Assembly: GCA_942486035.1 (NCBI GenBank)
Contig: CALNXK010000158.1
Coordinates: forward strand, 1,040,001-1,104,000
Source: Porites lobata
Lineage: Eukaryota; Cnidaria; Anthozoa; Scleractinia; Poritidae
Length of the DNA: 64,000 nucleotides
Direction: 5' to 3'
The stretch's first letter is position 1, and the number at the start of each line of letters is the position of its first letter. The notes beneath the pieces were generated by a model. The model ran no database searches. It was not told the DNA's origin and saw only the letters and a program-made list of their open reading frames with translations. Both the position numbers and the translations under genes were made by a program. Below are positions 34,111-45,743 of this stretch, piece after piece.

Positions 34111-34289
34111 CTAGACTGCGAGCACTCTCTTTTGCTCGAAAATCTGTAAGTGAGAGTATTTGAGCAGCGAAGTCGCGCGAGTTGCGAGGGCGCGAGTCGT
34201 ATTGGCGCCTTCGCAACTCGCGCGACTTCGCTGCTCAAATACTCTCGCTTACAGATTTTCGAGCAAAAGAGAGACTGCTCGCAGTCTAG
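34111..34289. mobile_element. 179-bp MITE specific to R2
   Basis: Arms of about 75 bases start CTAGACTGCGAGCA and end GCTCGCAGTCTAG. R1 and R3 read across the point without it. The flanks AAACACAG and AAAACAG may be a mutated 7-8 bp target duplication. Confidence 0.8.
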
Positions 34290-34300
34290 AAAACAGCATT

Positions 34301-34476
34301 TCCCATTTGCACATCTCTTGTAATACACGTTGTTCCCCCCAGCCCCCCCTCCCCCCATATAACTTTTGTTTTTAATTTCTCCTTGGCATTACAGTCGTCC
34401 AAAGAGAAGCTGAAGATAATGTGTGTTCTAAATGTTTGGGGGGCAAATAAGGTGTATTACAGGAGCTGGCAAATGG
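34301..34476. repeat. MITE, CACATCTCTTGTAATACACC family, copy in R2
   Basis: Arms TTTGCACATCTCTTGTAATAC and GTATTACAGGAGCTGGCAAA. Homologous to the R1 and R3 copies. Confidence 0.7.
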
Positions 34477-35246
34477 CTCATGGATTGTGGTCCCGTTTGC
34501 GAGGTCTATCCGTCACTGTGGGCGTGAAAGAGAAGGGAACGATATCAAAAGGGAAGGGAAGGTGTCCTGCTTCATCATTTGCCACTGTGGAAAAAGAACT
34601 CCAAGTTGCATTTAGAATATAAAACCTTCATTTCCTTTATAACCCTCGCTTCACCCATGTTCGAAAAAAAAAAATTAACCATCTCTCACGTCAGTAGGAC
34701 TCGCTTTCTCTCATCAGTACTCTCAAGGCTTAGTCCTTGGCCCTCTACTGTTTACCGTTACTCTATGCACAGACGACATTGTCTTATTCACTTCTTCCAA
34801 ATCCATTCATATCATCGTATCACCCATGTCCGAAAATAAACAGTAAATAAAGCGTCGTTTTTTTCATGTTAGTAAAACTTAGGCAGAAAAGTATTAAATA
34901 ATGGAATAAAGAATTATTCGCGGAAGCCAAATCCTGACAGTTACACAAGTTTGTATTGTCCAGTATGAGACCATGTAACTCTTCTTTTAATGACCTCTTT
35001 GTCCTTACTGTTTTTTTTTTTTTTTTACTTTTAGTTCCATCAGCTCTGCTTTTTACCCCGGAGCTACAGTAGCCTGTTCCTAGCCTGAGTAACAAGCGTG
35101 TCCTTGCAGTTACGGAGGAAAGAACGAGGAGTCGACGAACGACGATGCCGGAGCAGAGCGTGTTTTATCGTACACCGAGAAAACGAGGGAAGGTCTCCTA
35201 TCTTTTTTTCCGCTTCAATAATTCGCCCGCATTCTTAGGCTCCTGG

Positions 35247-35583
35247 GGCCCGTTTCTCGAAAGTTCCGGTAATTTACGGGCCCATGAACTTATCGGAACC
35301 TTTATCGGGAAACTTTATCGGGCCCGAAGTTGCGTTTCTCGAAGCACCCGTAGACTTTCCCGCTACTTACTGGGCCCGAAAAAATAGCGGGCCGTTACCA
35401 GACTCTCGCGCGGGCACTTCATTCGAATCATTCGCTTTGTGCGACCGGACTGTTCTCTTGCCTTTCGATTCGAAGGACAGTGCAATACGTTCTAAGTTTA
35501 ACTTTGAGGTCGTCGTTGTTTCAAAGGAGAGCAACCAAGAGACCATTTTTATGCATTATCATATAATTTACAAGAAACGGGCC
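35247..35583. mobile_element. 337-bp MITE specific to R2, CCTGG target duplication
   Basis: TIRs GGCCCGTTTCT and AGAAACGGGCC are flanked by CCTGG (35242-35246, 35584-35588). R1 and R3 have the empty site GGCTCCTGGCTCTG. The open frame across this stretch belongs to the element. Confidence 0.8.
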
Positions 35584-35821
35584 CCTGGATCTGCATTATC
35601 CTGCATCCTACTGCCTCCGCCCAGCGAGAATTAGGCTGACATGAAGCTTCTCTTGATTGTTTTCTTTGTTTTTTGTTCTTTTTTCGCTGCTTGTTATTGT
35701 CAATTCTTTGCTTTTTGTTGCGTCTTCTTCACCTATACGTTTAACATTTGTGGAATGTAAACAAATTGTTTCATTTTCCTCGCGTCAAACTTCTTTGTCC
35801 GCTCTCAAGTTTGGTAATTTT

Positions 35822-35856
35822 TCACGTGACACATCATGTGACAGCATTTGACCAAT
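35822..35856 (+). promoter_or_regulatory. paired E-boxes and CCAAT box, presumed gene B promoter
   Basis: TCACGTGAC (35822-35830), TCATGTGAC (35834-35842) and CCAAT (35852-35856), with the same order and spacing as in R1 and R3 although neighbouring sequence has indels. It lies about 9.8 kb upstream of the gene B start exon, so it would require a long first intron. Confidence 0.45.
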
Positions 35857-36052
35857 GAAATCATCCCTCCATGCTTCTTGTTGACCTAAGGCCTTGCCTA
35901 AGGCCAGGAGCACTGAAGAGAAGAGAATCTGTCCAATTTCGTGAGGAATTTTCAAACTTCTAGCTGTTTTTATCAGTCTTGCAGTTATGGGCTGATTCAA
36001 TCTGCTCACCAAGCGTTTAATTATGCCGAGCTGTGACGAGATCGAAACAAAG

Positions 36053-36076
36053 ATGGCCTCCCGCGTGGCTGTTTAG
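36053..36076 (+). other. upstream ORF ending at splice donor (gene B)
   Basis: Seven codons, MASRVAV, then TAG directly before GTAAGC. It is a shortened counterpart of the R1 and R3 frames. Confidence 0.4.
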
Positions 36077-36906
36077 GTAAGCAATAAGCTTAAGCTTATT
36101 TAATTTTATAATCTAACCTTCTCCCTGTGAATTCACGAGGCCTCCCCGTTGTTTTTACATTCGAAAAGAAAACTGCGACTTATAACTTTTCTATTAGGCC
36201 CTAAGGCATTTGCAAGCAGTGACCTTTATGCAGTCGAGTACACGAGACATATCGCGTGACTCTGAAGAGTTGAAGTGCGTCTTGCATTGTATATTACAGC
36301 AGAACCAGCCATGCGTTTTACAGCTTCTAAGTTTTCCGACACCTTATTTAAAACGGTCATTTTGATTTGTCCCTTCGATGTGGCCAGACATTGAAGAGAT
36401 TTTCAATCACGTTTACGGCAGATGCCAGACGTCAGTCTCAGGTTGTGAGTTTCTCATAGTAGGGAAGGACCAGATGAAAACTTTGCAAAATGAAAATTCA
36501 CTGTTTAGGATTACAGTCAACTCTAGCTCTCGTAACTTACATCTCGCGCTAATGGACACCTTTGACTCCCGCCGGTCCCAAAGGACTGTGTCCATCTTAG
36601 AGTCGACAGCATGACACTAAAATGAAACTTCTTGTTTCTGTGGGGAAAAAATAGAACACAACAAGTAGTGGAGAAACACGGCCACGCGTTCAAATTGACG
36701 CTTGGCTTTTGCAGTAAATATAATTGTAAAGGTCTTCATTAATCATTTATTGTGCAAACAGACGTGCAACGATTTACATGGGAAGAAAATGAATAAAGGA
36801 AAGCAAAAAATACATAAGGAAAACAACTAAATAAATATTAGTTGCTATTTGTTCTTTTTATTTCTCATTAAAGGTCATGTTAATGCAGCAAATTGGTTCC
36901 ATCAGG

Positions 36907-37398
36907 GCTGTCATTAAGGGCCGGGGGCCAGCGATTTTGTCCCGTTACTATAAACATGATACCCACGATGGTTACTTTCATAGGAAATAGAGGAAAAATA
37001 GAACCAAAAGAAATCAATAGCTGTTTGATTCTTTGCCTACTCCTTGTATTTCACCAGCAACTTGAAATCTTAGTGACAGCTGCCCTGTTCCATTGTGAAG
37101 TTCCAACAAATAAATCTTTCATTGATGTTCCAGCTCATTCAAGGCCTTACTGGATTCATTGGAAAAATAATGAACAAAAAAATTAAATAATGGAAGTTAC
37201 ATAGTTCATTTTATGAGCATGTATATCCATCAGGGCTGTACTCAATAAATATTTGTAGCAGCTGTAGGAAATGAAGATTCATCTGTAACATCTCACAAAA
37301 ACTTATAGTTCCACCTTTAGCTTTTCACTTTCACCACCTGTAACATCAAGTGAGCTCAACCATAACAGGTGTTGCAGGTTACGGCCCTTAATGACAGC
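36907..37398. repeat. MITE, TIR GCTGTCATTAAGGGCC
   Basis: Perfect 16-bp inverted termini at 36907-36922 and 37383-37398 enclose about 460 bases with no recognisable protein. Confidence 0.75.
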
Positions 37399-38016
37399 TT
37401 TGTCCTTAACCAAAAGAACGATACAAGGGATCGAAATAGAATGAGAGATCGTAAAGAATTGTTATGCATTCATTTTTTTTTTCCTGCAAATTTACCAAGT
37501 TAGTTGTATGTCCAGTTTTTATAAAGATCATGCGGGCAACTTTGACACCTGACTTTCTTTAGAGGAAGAGAAATTTAAAACTATTTATCTGAGTGAGCAC
37601 AAGTCAGTCAGGCTCAAGAGAAATGCAAAAAGACACCTAAAGCTGACTAAAAAATTCTGGAGCTGGAAACTTTTTCCTCTGTATTATGTGTATCTGAAGG
37701 TTTGATCCTTGTCACCATTTTTGACAAACAAGGTCTTATTTGTGAACCGCTGACCTCATTCTGTTGATACTCCAAAGGGAGGGGTCGAGCGCAAATGGGG
37801 CACAAGGTTGAGTTCCCATGTTATTACAGTGTGACCACATGAACCAAGGCCACCCAGACAAAGTTTTGAAACAAATTTGGAAATTAGCCAATCACAAGTC
37901 GAGATTGAAACAATGAAATTGTGCATAATTTTATTCAGAGCCAATTCAAAATAAGTTGTAAACCATTTTTTCAACAGGATATGAATAGTGACTTTTGTGT
38001 GACTAAATCAAGCTGA

Positions 38017-38843
38017 AAATACATACATACATATACATATACTTTATTCAACGTCAAATTTAGAGTAGCTAAAGATAAGCTAGTATCTTTGAATTAGCCT
38101 GCATTGCAGCCGACCTATGCAGTCGTCAAAACCATTTGTATACAGAAGGTTTAGAACGTCTGCGACGCAGTCAATCCAGAATCTCAGTTCCATAGTTTTG
38201 AAGCCATGTACAAAAACGAGTGAAGACCCTAAGTAGTTCTCTTCGCAGACGGTAGAGACAAAACATAATTATTACCATGTAAACTATAGGATGTAGACCA
38301 GAGAGTAAACATATTCCTTAAATAGCCTGGATAGCAGGGGTCAATTTAATAAAACTTTTACACTTGTAATTTACAAGTGTAGCCATTGTTTAAGAGTCTG
38401 AAAACAATAGCTACACTTGTAAATTACATTTGTAAAAGTTCTATTAAATTGACCCGAGGTTAAAAAACAAGCTAAAATGAGTATCTTTAGAGATGAGTTT
38501 TCGAAATCTAAGTATTATAATTATTAAACTGACTATTTGTCTTGGTACAAAAAGTTGATATATAGTTATCAAAAAAAGGCCTATTGTCAATATTTATTCC
38601 AAATACATTCAGAGAATCTTTTAATGAAAAAGAGGAGTGGCCTGTTTTTCCCAAGACTAGTACTATAGCCTGATGTTTGGTCTCATTTGCAATCATTCTC
38701 TTGCTGCGATACCGGTCGTTTGTAACTCTTTCTTCATGACAAATACAGCTCTCTAGAGTTACTGGGTCAACATTAGAAGCATATAATTGATGATCGTCTG
38801 CATATGTGTGTAGTTTAGCTTGTTTAACCCAGTAAAAAAAGTC
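38017..38843 (-). mobile_element. 5'-truncated non-LTR retrotransposon (CR1/L2-like) fragment
   Basis: The minus strand encodes LHTYADDHQLYASN, with the reverse transcriptase YADD box at 38793-38804. The frame continues to 38508 through KHQAIVLVLGKT and FGINIDNRPFFDNYIS, a C-terminal RT pattern of CR1/L2-type LINEs. The 3' end is AATAAAGTATATGTATATG followed by a TATG microsatellite. The element is dead: it is truncated, has a stop after SQFNNYNT and is interrupted by a MITE. Confidence 0.75.
38338..38455. mobile_element. 118-bp MITE inside the LINE fragment
   Basis: Arms of about 50 bases, GGGTCAATTTAATAAAACTT and AGTTCTATTAAATTGACCC, are nearly perfect inverted repeats. Confidence 0.8.
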
Positions 38844-40157
38844 ATTGGTGGATGTTTTGACATAGTCTGGCCAGAATCAAAGCCAGCAGTAAAGAAATTT
38901 TGAACAATCTGAACTTAAGGCGATGGCCGCTCATTTCACGGCAAACGGCGCTCAGTGCTGAGTAAATCGTAGTGTCAGTGATTTACAAGGTTAATGCAAA
39001 TTACAATGCAACACACTCGCCCAGCTTAGCCCACAAAACAAAACTGATCATGACTCTAGACTGCTCAAGAATAGTGAAGGAAATTGTCATGGTTTTGGAA
39101 TTTTTGTCGAGGGAAGGAGGTAGACAGTGCTTTATTCTTGCAAGTGACACAAATAAGAAAGATGAAAAAAATCTTCCAATCAAACTAGTTGATGATTGCC
39201 CCAAACTGAGCAATGAACCCAATGAAACACAGAAACAAGCAAAACAGATCGAAATCCATCAATAACAAACCATGACCTTTTGAACGTGTTCAAGTAAGCA
39301 TCTATTTCCTAGGAGGTCTGCTAAGATGATTGACGGAACAGAAAAACCCAAAATGCCTTTGAATAATAACAATGATCTTTAGTGAGTGGCCATTACCTTT
39401 TTATAGTTTGGATTTATCCAAAATTTCTTTACTGCTGGCTTTGATCCTGGCCAACTCAGATGCTGTCAAAACATTTTCAGCTTGATTTACACGTTTACAC
39501 TAACATCATGATTCCTTATTATGTCCTTTAGAAGACTGGTTCATAATGTATTTTGAACTGGCTCTGAGTACAAAATTATGTCCAATTTCATTGTTTAGAT
39601 CTTGACTTGTGATTGCCTAATTTCAAAATTTGCTCATGATTTTTCTGGCTGGCCTTGGTTAGTGTAATCGCACTGTAAATGTTATTGATATTATAACATT
39701 TAAGAACTGAAATTTTCTTACAAGGATACATTAAACAAGACTTAAACAGGATTCAGGACTTGTAATTCTCAGAAATAGCTTAAAATTTAATCAAGTTGCC
39801 CCAAAAATCAAGAGTTGCTTGATTTCCCAGAAAGTGTTTTTTAAGTTGTTTATTTTTGTGTTATGTTCTTGTTTTGTATTATCTTAGCCACAGGACCAGG
39901 TGATTTGTAAAGGGTAATTTACAGTGTACTCTAATTTACTCTTGACTCTATTAAAGCCAAACGATAATGGACCCTTGTTGAAAGGTGTTTTGCAAATCCC
40001 TGACCAGTCAAATACCCTACTATAGTTTGGATGTGGGTAGTAGGGAGGCTTACATTGACTGGTGTATCTAACAGTTCACTAACCAGCCAGTGCAACAGTG
40101 GGGAATTGCTCGATGCTAATAATGTCTTGACGCATTTCCCTTGATTTCATTATTAAG

Positions 40158-40237
40158 GTTACTGCTACCAATCAATTCAAATCTCATGATGCATGTGTGT
40201 GGGTTTCAGAGGTCAAGGATCCATGTACCAAGCTTTG
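40158..40237 (+). other. candidate 5' non-coding exon of gene B
   Basis: Counterpart of 15449-15522, bounded by a TTATTAAG| acceptor and a CTTTG|GTAGGA donor. It is longer by six bases. Surrounding DNA (GTCTTGACGCATT-CCCTTGATTT) is conserved too, so conservation alone does not prove that it is an exon. Confidence 0.35.
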
Positions 40238-40347
40238 GTAGGACATTTTACATTATTTACATGTATTTGTCGCAATCAGAATTCATGCCGATCAGTTACT
40301 ACAGCTGTACTAAGAATGTTTAGCTGTATAATAATTAAAAATTTAGG

Positions 40348-41400
40348 CAATGTGTGGTTCCAGAAAATATCCATACCCCACCATGGAGGGAATTTAACTT
40401 ACGAACCCCCCTACCTCCCTGGATTTTCTATATTTACAAGGAACTGGTGACCCCCCTCACCCCTCCGGAATTTCCATAAAGTAAGACAAAGACCCCCTAA
40501 CCCCTCTGGAAAAGTTCATTTTCGCAAAAAAAGATTATCAAAGTAAGGAACAACACTGTTTGCGGTTATGCAATGGTTTTCATTTTATTTTATTGGGTGG
40601 TCTCGAATTAAAACACAGTAAACTACCTACAAAGCAACCTGAACTACAAAATATTCCTTATCCCTTTAAATGAAAGAGAGAAAGTTGTATTTGTCTGTTA
40701 CGTACGTTTACCTTGATGTGTAACCTTACAATTTTTTTCTTCCAAGCGTAGCTGCAGTCTCCACGACTGTAATGTTGATGGAATTAACGCCATTTCAGTG
40801 TGAATACAATCGCAAACACATCAAACTTTCAACCACAAAATAAAGGGAAATTCAAAACGAAAAGGAGGAAAAAAAATTCAAGATTCTGAAATCGTTACAT
40901 CGTATACCTTCTGCTTCTTGAAGTGAAACTTTCACTGTTGTACTGTTTTTTGATCGACTGACGCAACATGGAGATCGAACAAATGTAGCTAGGGAAGAGT
41001 GAGCTTGTGCAACCACACCTGTTTTGCGTTTATGTCTCTACGGAGACTGTTAACCAGTAATGGTGGTCAATATTACGCACCCGACAAGTCAAGTTTTTGT
41101 CAGCCTAACAGGGGCCTAATTCCTTTGGATTCGCATCTGTAATGCTTTTGGAAGAAAGAAAACCTGGTTTAGATGAAAAAACAATTAATAGTCAGACTTA
41201 TTTATGTCTTCAAAAATGATTTACCAGATCAGTAAGTAGCAATTTTCGTACTGAGTTTGAAATTAACCCCTTGGAAAGTGATTTTTATCGTCCAACATCT
41301 CTTCCCTCTGGAATTTCTTGGGCCTCTGACCTCCCCACCCCCTACAAATTTCCAGTTTCCTCCATGGTGGGGTATGGATATTTTCTGGAACCACGCAATG
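40348..41400. repeat. ~1.05-kb TIR element, GTGGTTCCAGAAAATATCC
   Basis: Left terminus 40348-40396 (GTGGTTCCAGAAAATATCC, then CCCACCATGGAGG) and right terminus 41350-41400 are inverted over about 45 bases. The inside has no transposase frame, so it is non-autonomous. Confidence 0.8.
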
Positions 41401-41417
41401 TATTTTGAAAATACGTG

Positions 41418-41458
41418 AACACAGAACTGTTTACACACTGTGTAAACAGTTCTGTGTT
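41418..41458. repeat. perfect 20-bp-arm palindrome with 1-base spacer
   Basis: AACACAGAACTGTTTACACA (41418-41437) and its exact reverse complement (41439-41458). It directly abuts the next hairpin. Confidence 0.9.
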
Positions 41459-41515
41459 ATCCTTGTGGAGTTCAAACCTGGCTAACTGTTTGTCAGGTTT
41501 GAACTCCACAAGGAT
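41459..41515. repeat. perfect 22-bp-arm hairpin, 13-base loop
   Basis: The arms 41459-41480 and 41494-41515 are exact reverse complements beginning ATCCTTGTGGAGTTCAAACC. The arm length would suit a small-RNA precursor. No expression can be inferred. Confidence 0.9.
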
Positions 41516-42074
41516 TTTGTTTTCAACCGTTTTTGGGCTTGTTTATTGGTTAAATTGGTCAACAGTGTGTGACAAAATTTCAGCAAAATAGCTGAAAGTA
41601 GTTGGGTAAATAAGCTGTATGTAGCCTTGGGGTAAACCTTAGTATCCTTCAGAGAGAGGAGTTCAGGGACGCTTTATTTCCACTCTACCCAAAATTCCGG
41701 AAATTTCGGTTGGTTGATCAAATGGAATGGTCTATTTCGGTTTGGTCTGACTGGAATATTCGTGACCAGCTCTGAAGGTGTTCCACTTTGTCTGGTCTGG
41801 TCATTTTGGTTGGTCGGACCAAAATGTCCCTCTCCATTTGACAAAATTGTTGTCCCTAGTACCGCTCTTTTGTATCCTGCTTTCAAGAACAATAACATGC
41901 TGTGGCTTGGGTTGGGTCTAGCTGTGCAACTGGAATGTACCATTCCATTGGGCATGTGGAATTAATGAAATTTCAAACTGGAATTTTTGTTGAATGGAAT
42001 TAAGCACCCCAGGACTCTCCTTTCCCACCCTCAGCATCAACATTCAGTACATCCTGGGATAAATGCTACATGTA

Positions 42075-42480
42075 ATGAAAACGTGGTAAACAAGAATCGC
42101 CAAAAGGCAATTTTAACTGGCTGTGGGCGGCCAATTTTCCTGGGGGAGGGGGTGGCTGCACACTTAGGCCATCAGGCATTTCGCTTACCATTGCATGACG
42201 TAGCATCTCATGTGAGAGTTAAACAGTTACTCAATTTACCATTGTACCCTTTTGGAAGAGTTTCATAACAAGAAAAATGAGTACCATTTTAAAGTCGGGG
42301 CTGTATAGTACCTTTTTATTAATTCCACCATTATGAATAAAAATAAGCAAGTGAGCCATTCTAAGCAGGAAACGATAAGTGATATTTTACACACATCCCT
42401 CCCCCAGTCTCTCTGCTCCCCAAAATAAAGTTTGACTAATTTCTCCTAACCGGAAGTTCCAAAAATTATTGTTGTTACGG
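42075..42480. repeat. dispersed repeat, copy 1 (AACAAGAATCGCC)
   Basis: Aligns by eye with 52436-52860 from AACAAGAATCGCC through TGTACCCTTTTG to TAACCGGAA-TTCCAAAAAT. No protein is recognised. Confidence 0.75.
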
Positions 42481-43665
42481 GTCAAAAGGTTGTTGATAAC
42501 AAGCACTTACATTTCTCAATTCTGGTTCTTAAAACTAACAAAGCAAATTAAATTTAAGTTTTGTTTTTGTCTGATATGTGTTATAAAGCCTTTCTAACTG
42601 TCCTAGTGAATATATATAATATTTTTTTTGACATGGTGATCTACAATGAGCACATTCCCCAGGACATTCCTTTGTCTGTTTTATCCCAGGGGAGGAACTC
42701 TCTTACATTAACCTTATAGATATTGCTCTGAAATAGTGTAAAGATTAGATGAGGCGGACGGTGCACCCCCACTAGGATTTCCCAGAAACACCCCCCAAGA
42801 CATAATAAAATTGCGAGTTGGAGATCTGTACAGGCATTTACTAATGATGCACTGCCCATACAGATCAGACAGGAATATTTTATCGAAATTGTAAAATATA
42901 AGCTTCAAGGAGGATGGTTCATACAATTTAAGATCCAATACCAGCTAAGAAATAAGAATTAAAGGTCCCAAAACAAAGTGCAGTAAGACATTGGGACTTT
43001 TGCTCGTGTTGGCCCCTCACTGTGGAACACTCTTCCTTCATCTATCAGGAGTATCCTGAGTGTTCAGGGTTTCAAGCAGGCTCTAAAGACCAGAGATTGC
43101 GTTAACGCAGAAATCGTGCATTTTTACGCAAGCAAAATGCAAAAAATGCATCATCAGAATTTTAATGTGTCTCAGAATGCAAGATGTTGACTTAAAGAAC
43201 TCACTCCACTTACTTTGAATCTTGAATAGATATTGTCGTTTGAGTTACATGTAAAAAATTTTTGAACAAAGCGAATTCACATCTTGGCTGCCATGCTGGA
43301 TTTAACTATGCAGAGGGGACTGGAGACTATTTAGACATCCGGGAAACTTGAATGAGCTTCTGCCATGTTTGTTCGTTGTTTGATTGATTGTGCTGGTCGA
43401 GTGCCCACTTACATGTACCTGTAACATCGCAATGAACTGTGAAAAGGGAGGAAGACGTAATCAGTTTTTAGACCAATGGCTGGATGGCTGCAAACAAGAG
43501 GCTCAGGCGATGACTTATTGATGATTTGCACTCTCATTGTAGAAACTAGTGAGGCCTTATGCTTGACATTGACTATGCTCTTCCATTTATCTCATTCTGT
43601 CAACACATTGGTCAAAAGTTGGGTTGTCAATACTTTAATGTAATGAGAAGGTTGAGTAAATACAA

Positions 43666-44978
43666 TCCGGGGAGGGGGGGTACTCGATATATCCTTGGGT
43701 GGGGAGGTGCGGCCCGGCCCCTCATACCCTGACCCTGTTTAAGACAAAAATCGCTGATTTTCCTAACCTGTTTAAGATAGACAGAATTCCGATTTTTGAT
43801 ACCCTGTTTAAGACATTTAAGGTGATTCCCTAGTAAAAGAACCTAACGTAGATTGTAGATGAAACTTGGTACACTGATGTAACAAGTCAAGAAGATGATA
43901 AAAAGGTAATAAAAAGTGGGGGTCACCGTGCTCGTTTTGACATCACAATGCTGACAAATACGGCTATTTTGGACCCTTTAACAAAAACCACGCGCAGCCC
44001 AAAACTAGACAAAAAGGAAAGATTTTTTCAATGATGCATGTGGTATCGCACAGAATTTGACTTTAATGTATTTTTTATCCACTTACGTACCAGAAAAATG
44101 CCTTTTAATGCCCTTGTTTTTACTTTACGCTCCAAAGTAGAATTAAATTGGACACGCGCTATTCGACACGTGATAGCTCAATCCGTACACTTTAGTAAAA
44201 TTGCCAAAAAACTGAACATAGATTTGTGCCAATTTTTTTCTCACCGAAAGGAAGCACTGTCCTTATTAAAATCATGAAATAAAAAATGGGGATCACCTTA
44301 CTCGTTTTTGCGGTAGAGCTGCAGAAAGTGCGTGCCAAATGCATTTTCCTTGATTTTTAAGAGAGGACTGGGGCGAGTTTCAAAATAGAATGTATGGGAA
44401 GGGGGAAGAAAGTATTAAAAATCCGTTTTCACAGAATTAACATCGAGATATTACATTTAGGACACAATGTGATAAAGAAAGCATTTAAATGAAAATCAAA
44501 GTGAATAAGCACAAATTAAACGTCCACTATCAAGGTTCTCTGTGAGGAAGTCGAACTCAGCAACACTCTTACTGCTTACATTATGCACATTCCCACCACA
44601 TTGAGTCTCACCTCGGCAAGAAACAACTGCAAGCAAAAATTGCAATGGCGTTTCTCTTCAGTCAACTTCATTTTAATGATGTTACTTCACATGCTCTTTT
44701 TTACGGAGGCCATCTTGTTATGCGCAGTAAGAGATGCGCAGTGCAAAACCAGGGAATCACCTTAACCTGAAAACATACCCTGTGTAAGACAATAATAAAT
44801 ATCGAAACTCTTTCTTATTTAATCCATTGGCAATCACAAAACTATTTGAAAAGATACCCTGTTTAAGACAAAAATTGATAAAATCGATACCCTGATTAAG
44901 ACAAAAATCCTGAAAAACATACCCTGGCTGGCCGCACATCCCCACTAAGCCCTTATGAGGGAGTACCCCCCCCCTGGA
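43666..44978. repeat. outer TIR element with TACCCTGTTTAAGACA motifs
   Basis: G-rich left end (TCCGGGGAGGGGGGGTACTC) and C-rich right end (GAGTACCCCCCCCCTGGA) are inverted. Several copies of TACCCTGTTTAAGACAAAAAT flank a second element nested inside. Confidence 0.65.
43821..44761. mobile_element. 941-bp TTAA-flanked non-autonomous element (piggyBac-like)
   Basis: TIRs GGTGATTCCCT and AGGGAATCACC are flanked exactly by TTAA (43817-43820, 44762-44765). TTAA target duplication is the hallmark of piggyBac elements. No transposase is present. It is inserted into the outer element at 43666-44978. Confidence 0.75.
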
Positions 44979-45410
44979 ATACAATTAAGAATACATTGTA
45001 TTGTCTAAAGTTAATGTTTTCAAACAAAAAAAAGACAATAAAGCTTAGTTAACAGTATGACAGTAATTTGCCAGTCACTCTTTCTTATAAAACAACAAGA
45101 ATTTCTTAGGGGAGGGTCACCAAGATTTTGGGACCCACCCAAAATATTTGGCACCCCAATTTGACCGGACATGTTGGTCCGAGGACACAGATTAAAAAAT
45201 CCTAGTGCCATCCCCGAAAGACCTTTTTATTTTGTTTGGCAAATTTTTGCCCAATGAACCAATTAATGTACAGTGATTGTGGTGTTCTATTTTTATTTTC
45301 TCTAAGTGTACTATTTGTTATGTGTTAGTGTTTGTCAGCTTTTATTAGTGTTTTAAATATACATATACATATGTATATACCGGTAGTTTTAGTGCTATAT
45401 AAATAAAATA

Positions 45411-45419
45411 TATTATTAT

Positions 45420-45455
<36 letters not shown>
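45411..45455. repeat. (ATT)n microsatellite
   Basis: About ten ATT units after GTGCTATATAAATAAAATA, a layout often seen at the 3' end of a retroelement. No element body could be recognised. Confidence 0.8.
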
Positions 45456-45456
<1 letters not shown>

Positions 45457-45692
45457 TAATTATCTTTTGGATGCCTGTATTTTGTGTTTTAATCTACAGT
45501 GTCTATTACCAAGAACTGTATAAGTCAATTTCCAGTGAGAAATTCAAGACTGTACCAATTTCAAAAGCTAGTGCCAATAAAAATTAATACCAAAAATTGT
45601 TAATCTGCACTAAAAGATTGTTGAATGGCAGAAGATAACACTGCACCACTATTGAAGTAATAAATTACTTACTTTTTCTGTTCCTCTTATAG

Positions 45693-45743
45693 AATCAGCA
45701 TTAAAGGAGTTTTAGGATTCCTGTGATGTCCAGGCTGATGGAG
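45693..45743 (+). CDS. gene B exon with start codon (coding 45726-45743)
   Basis: Acceptor CCTCTTATAG and donor GTAAGG. ATG at 45726 gives MSRLME, and an in-frame TAA (45702-45704) lies upstream. The sequence GTTTTAGGATTCCTGTGATG is shared almost unchanged with gene A. It splices in phase 0 to 48514. Confidence 0.72.

Larger units (their letters stand above)
32780..36497 (+). repeat. segmental repeat block R2 (upstream of gene B)
   Basis: Second copy of the R block, without the ~1-kb loss of R1 but with two extra MITEs (34111-34289, 35247-35583). From left to right it holds a TAA-flanked TIR element, a tRNA-like stretch, the CACATCTCTTG MITE, a MITE-derived GTTACGGAGG segment, and the presumed promoter and first exon. 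It lies between the satellite of gene A and the candidate 5' exon of gene B. Confidence 0.8.
37815..39690. repeat. ~1.9-kb inverted-repeat element split by a LINE
   Basis: The left arm (37815-38016 plus 38844-38930) pairs with the right arm (39377-39690). AGCCAATCACAAGTCGAGAT pairs with ATCTTGACTTGTGATTGCCT, and CCAGAATCAAAGCCAGCAGT pairs with ACTGCTGGCTTTGATCCTGG. Joining the two left parts restores CTGAAAAT|ATGTTTTGACA, matching the uninterrupted right arm, so the sequence between them was inserted later. The centre (about 39040-39360) resembles 53210-53420. Confidence 0.75.
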
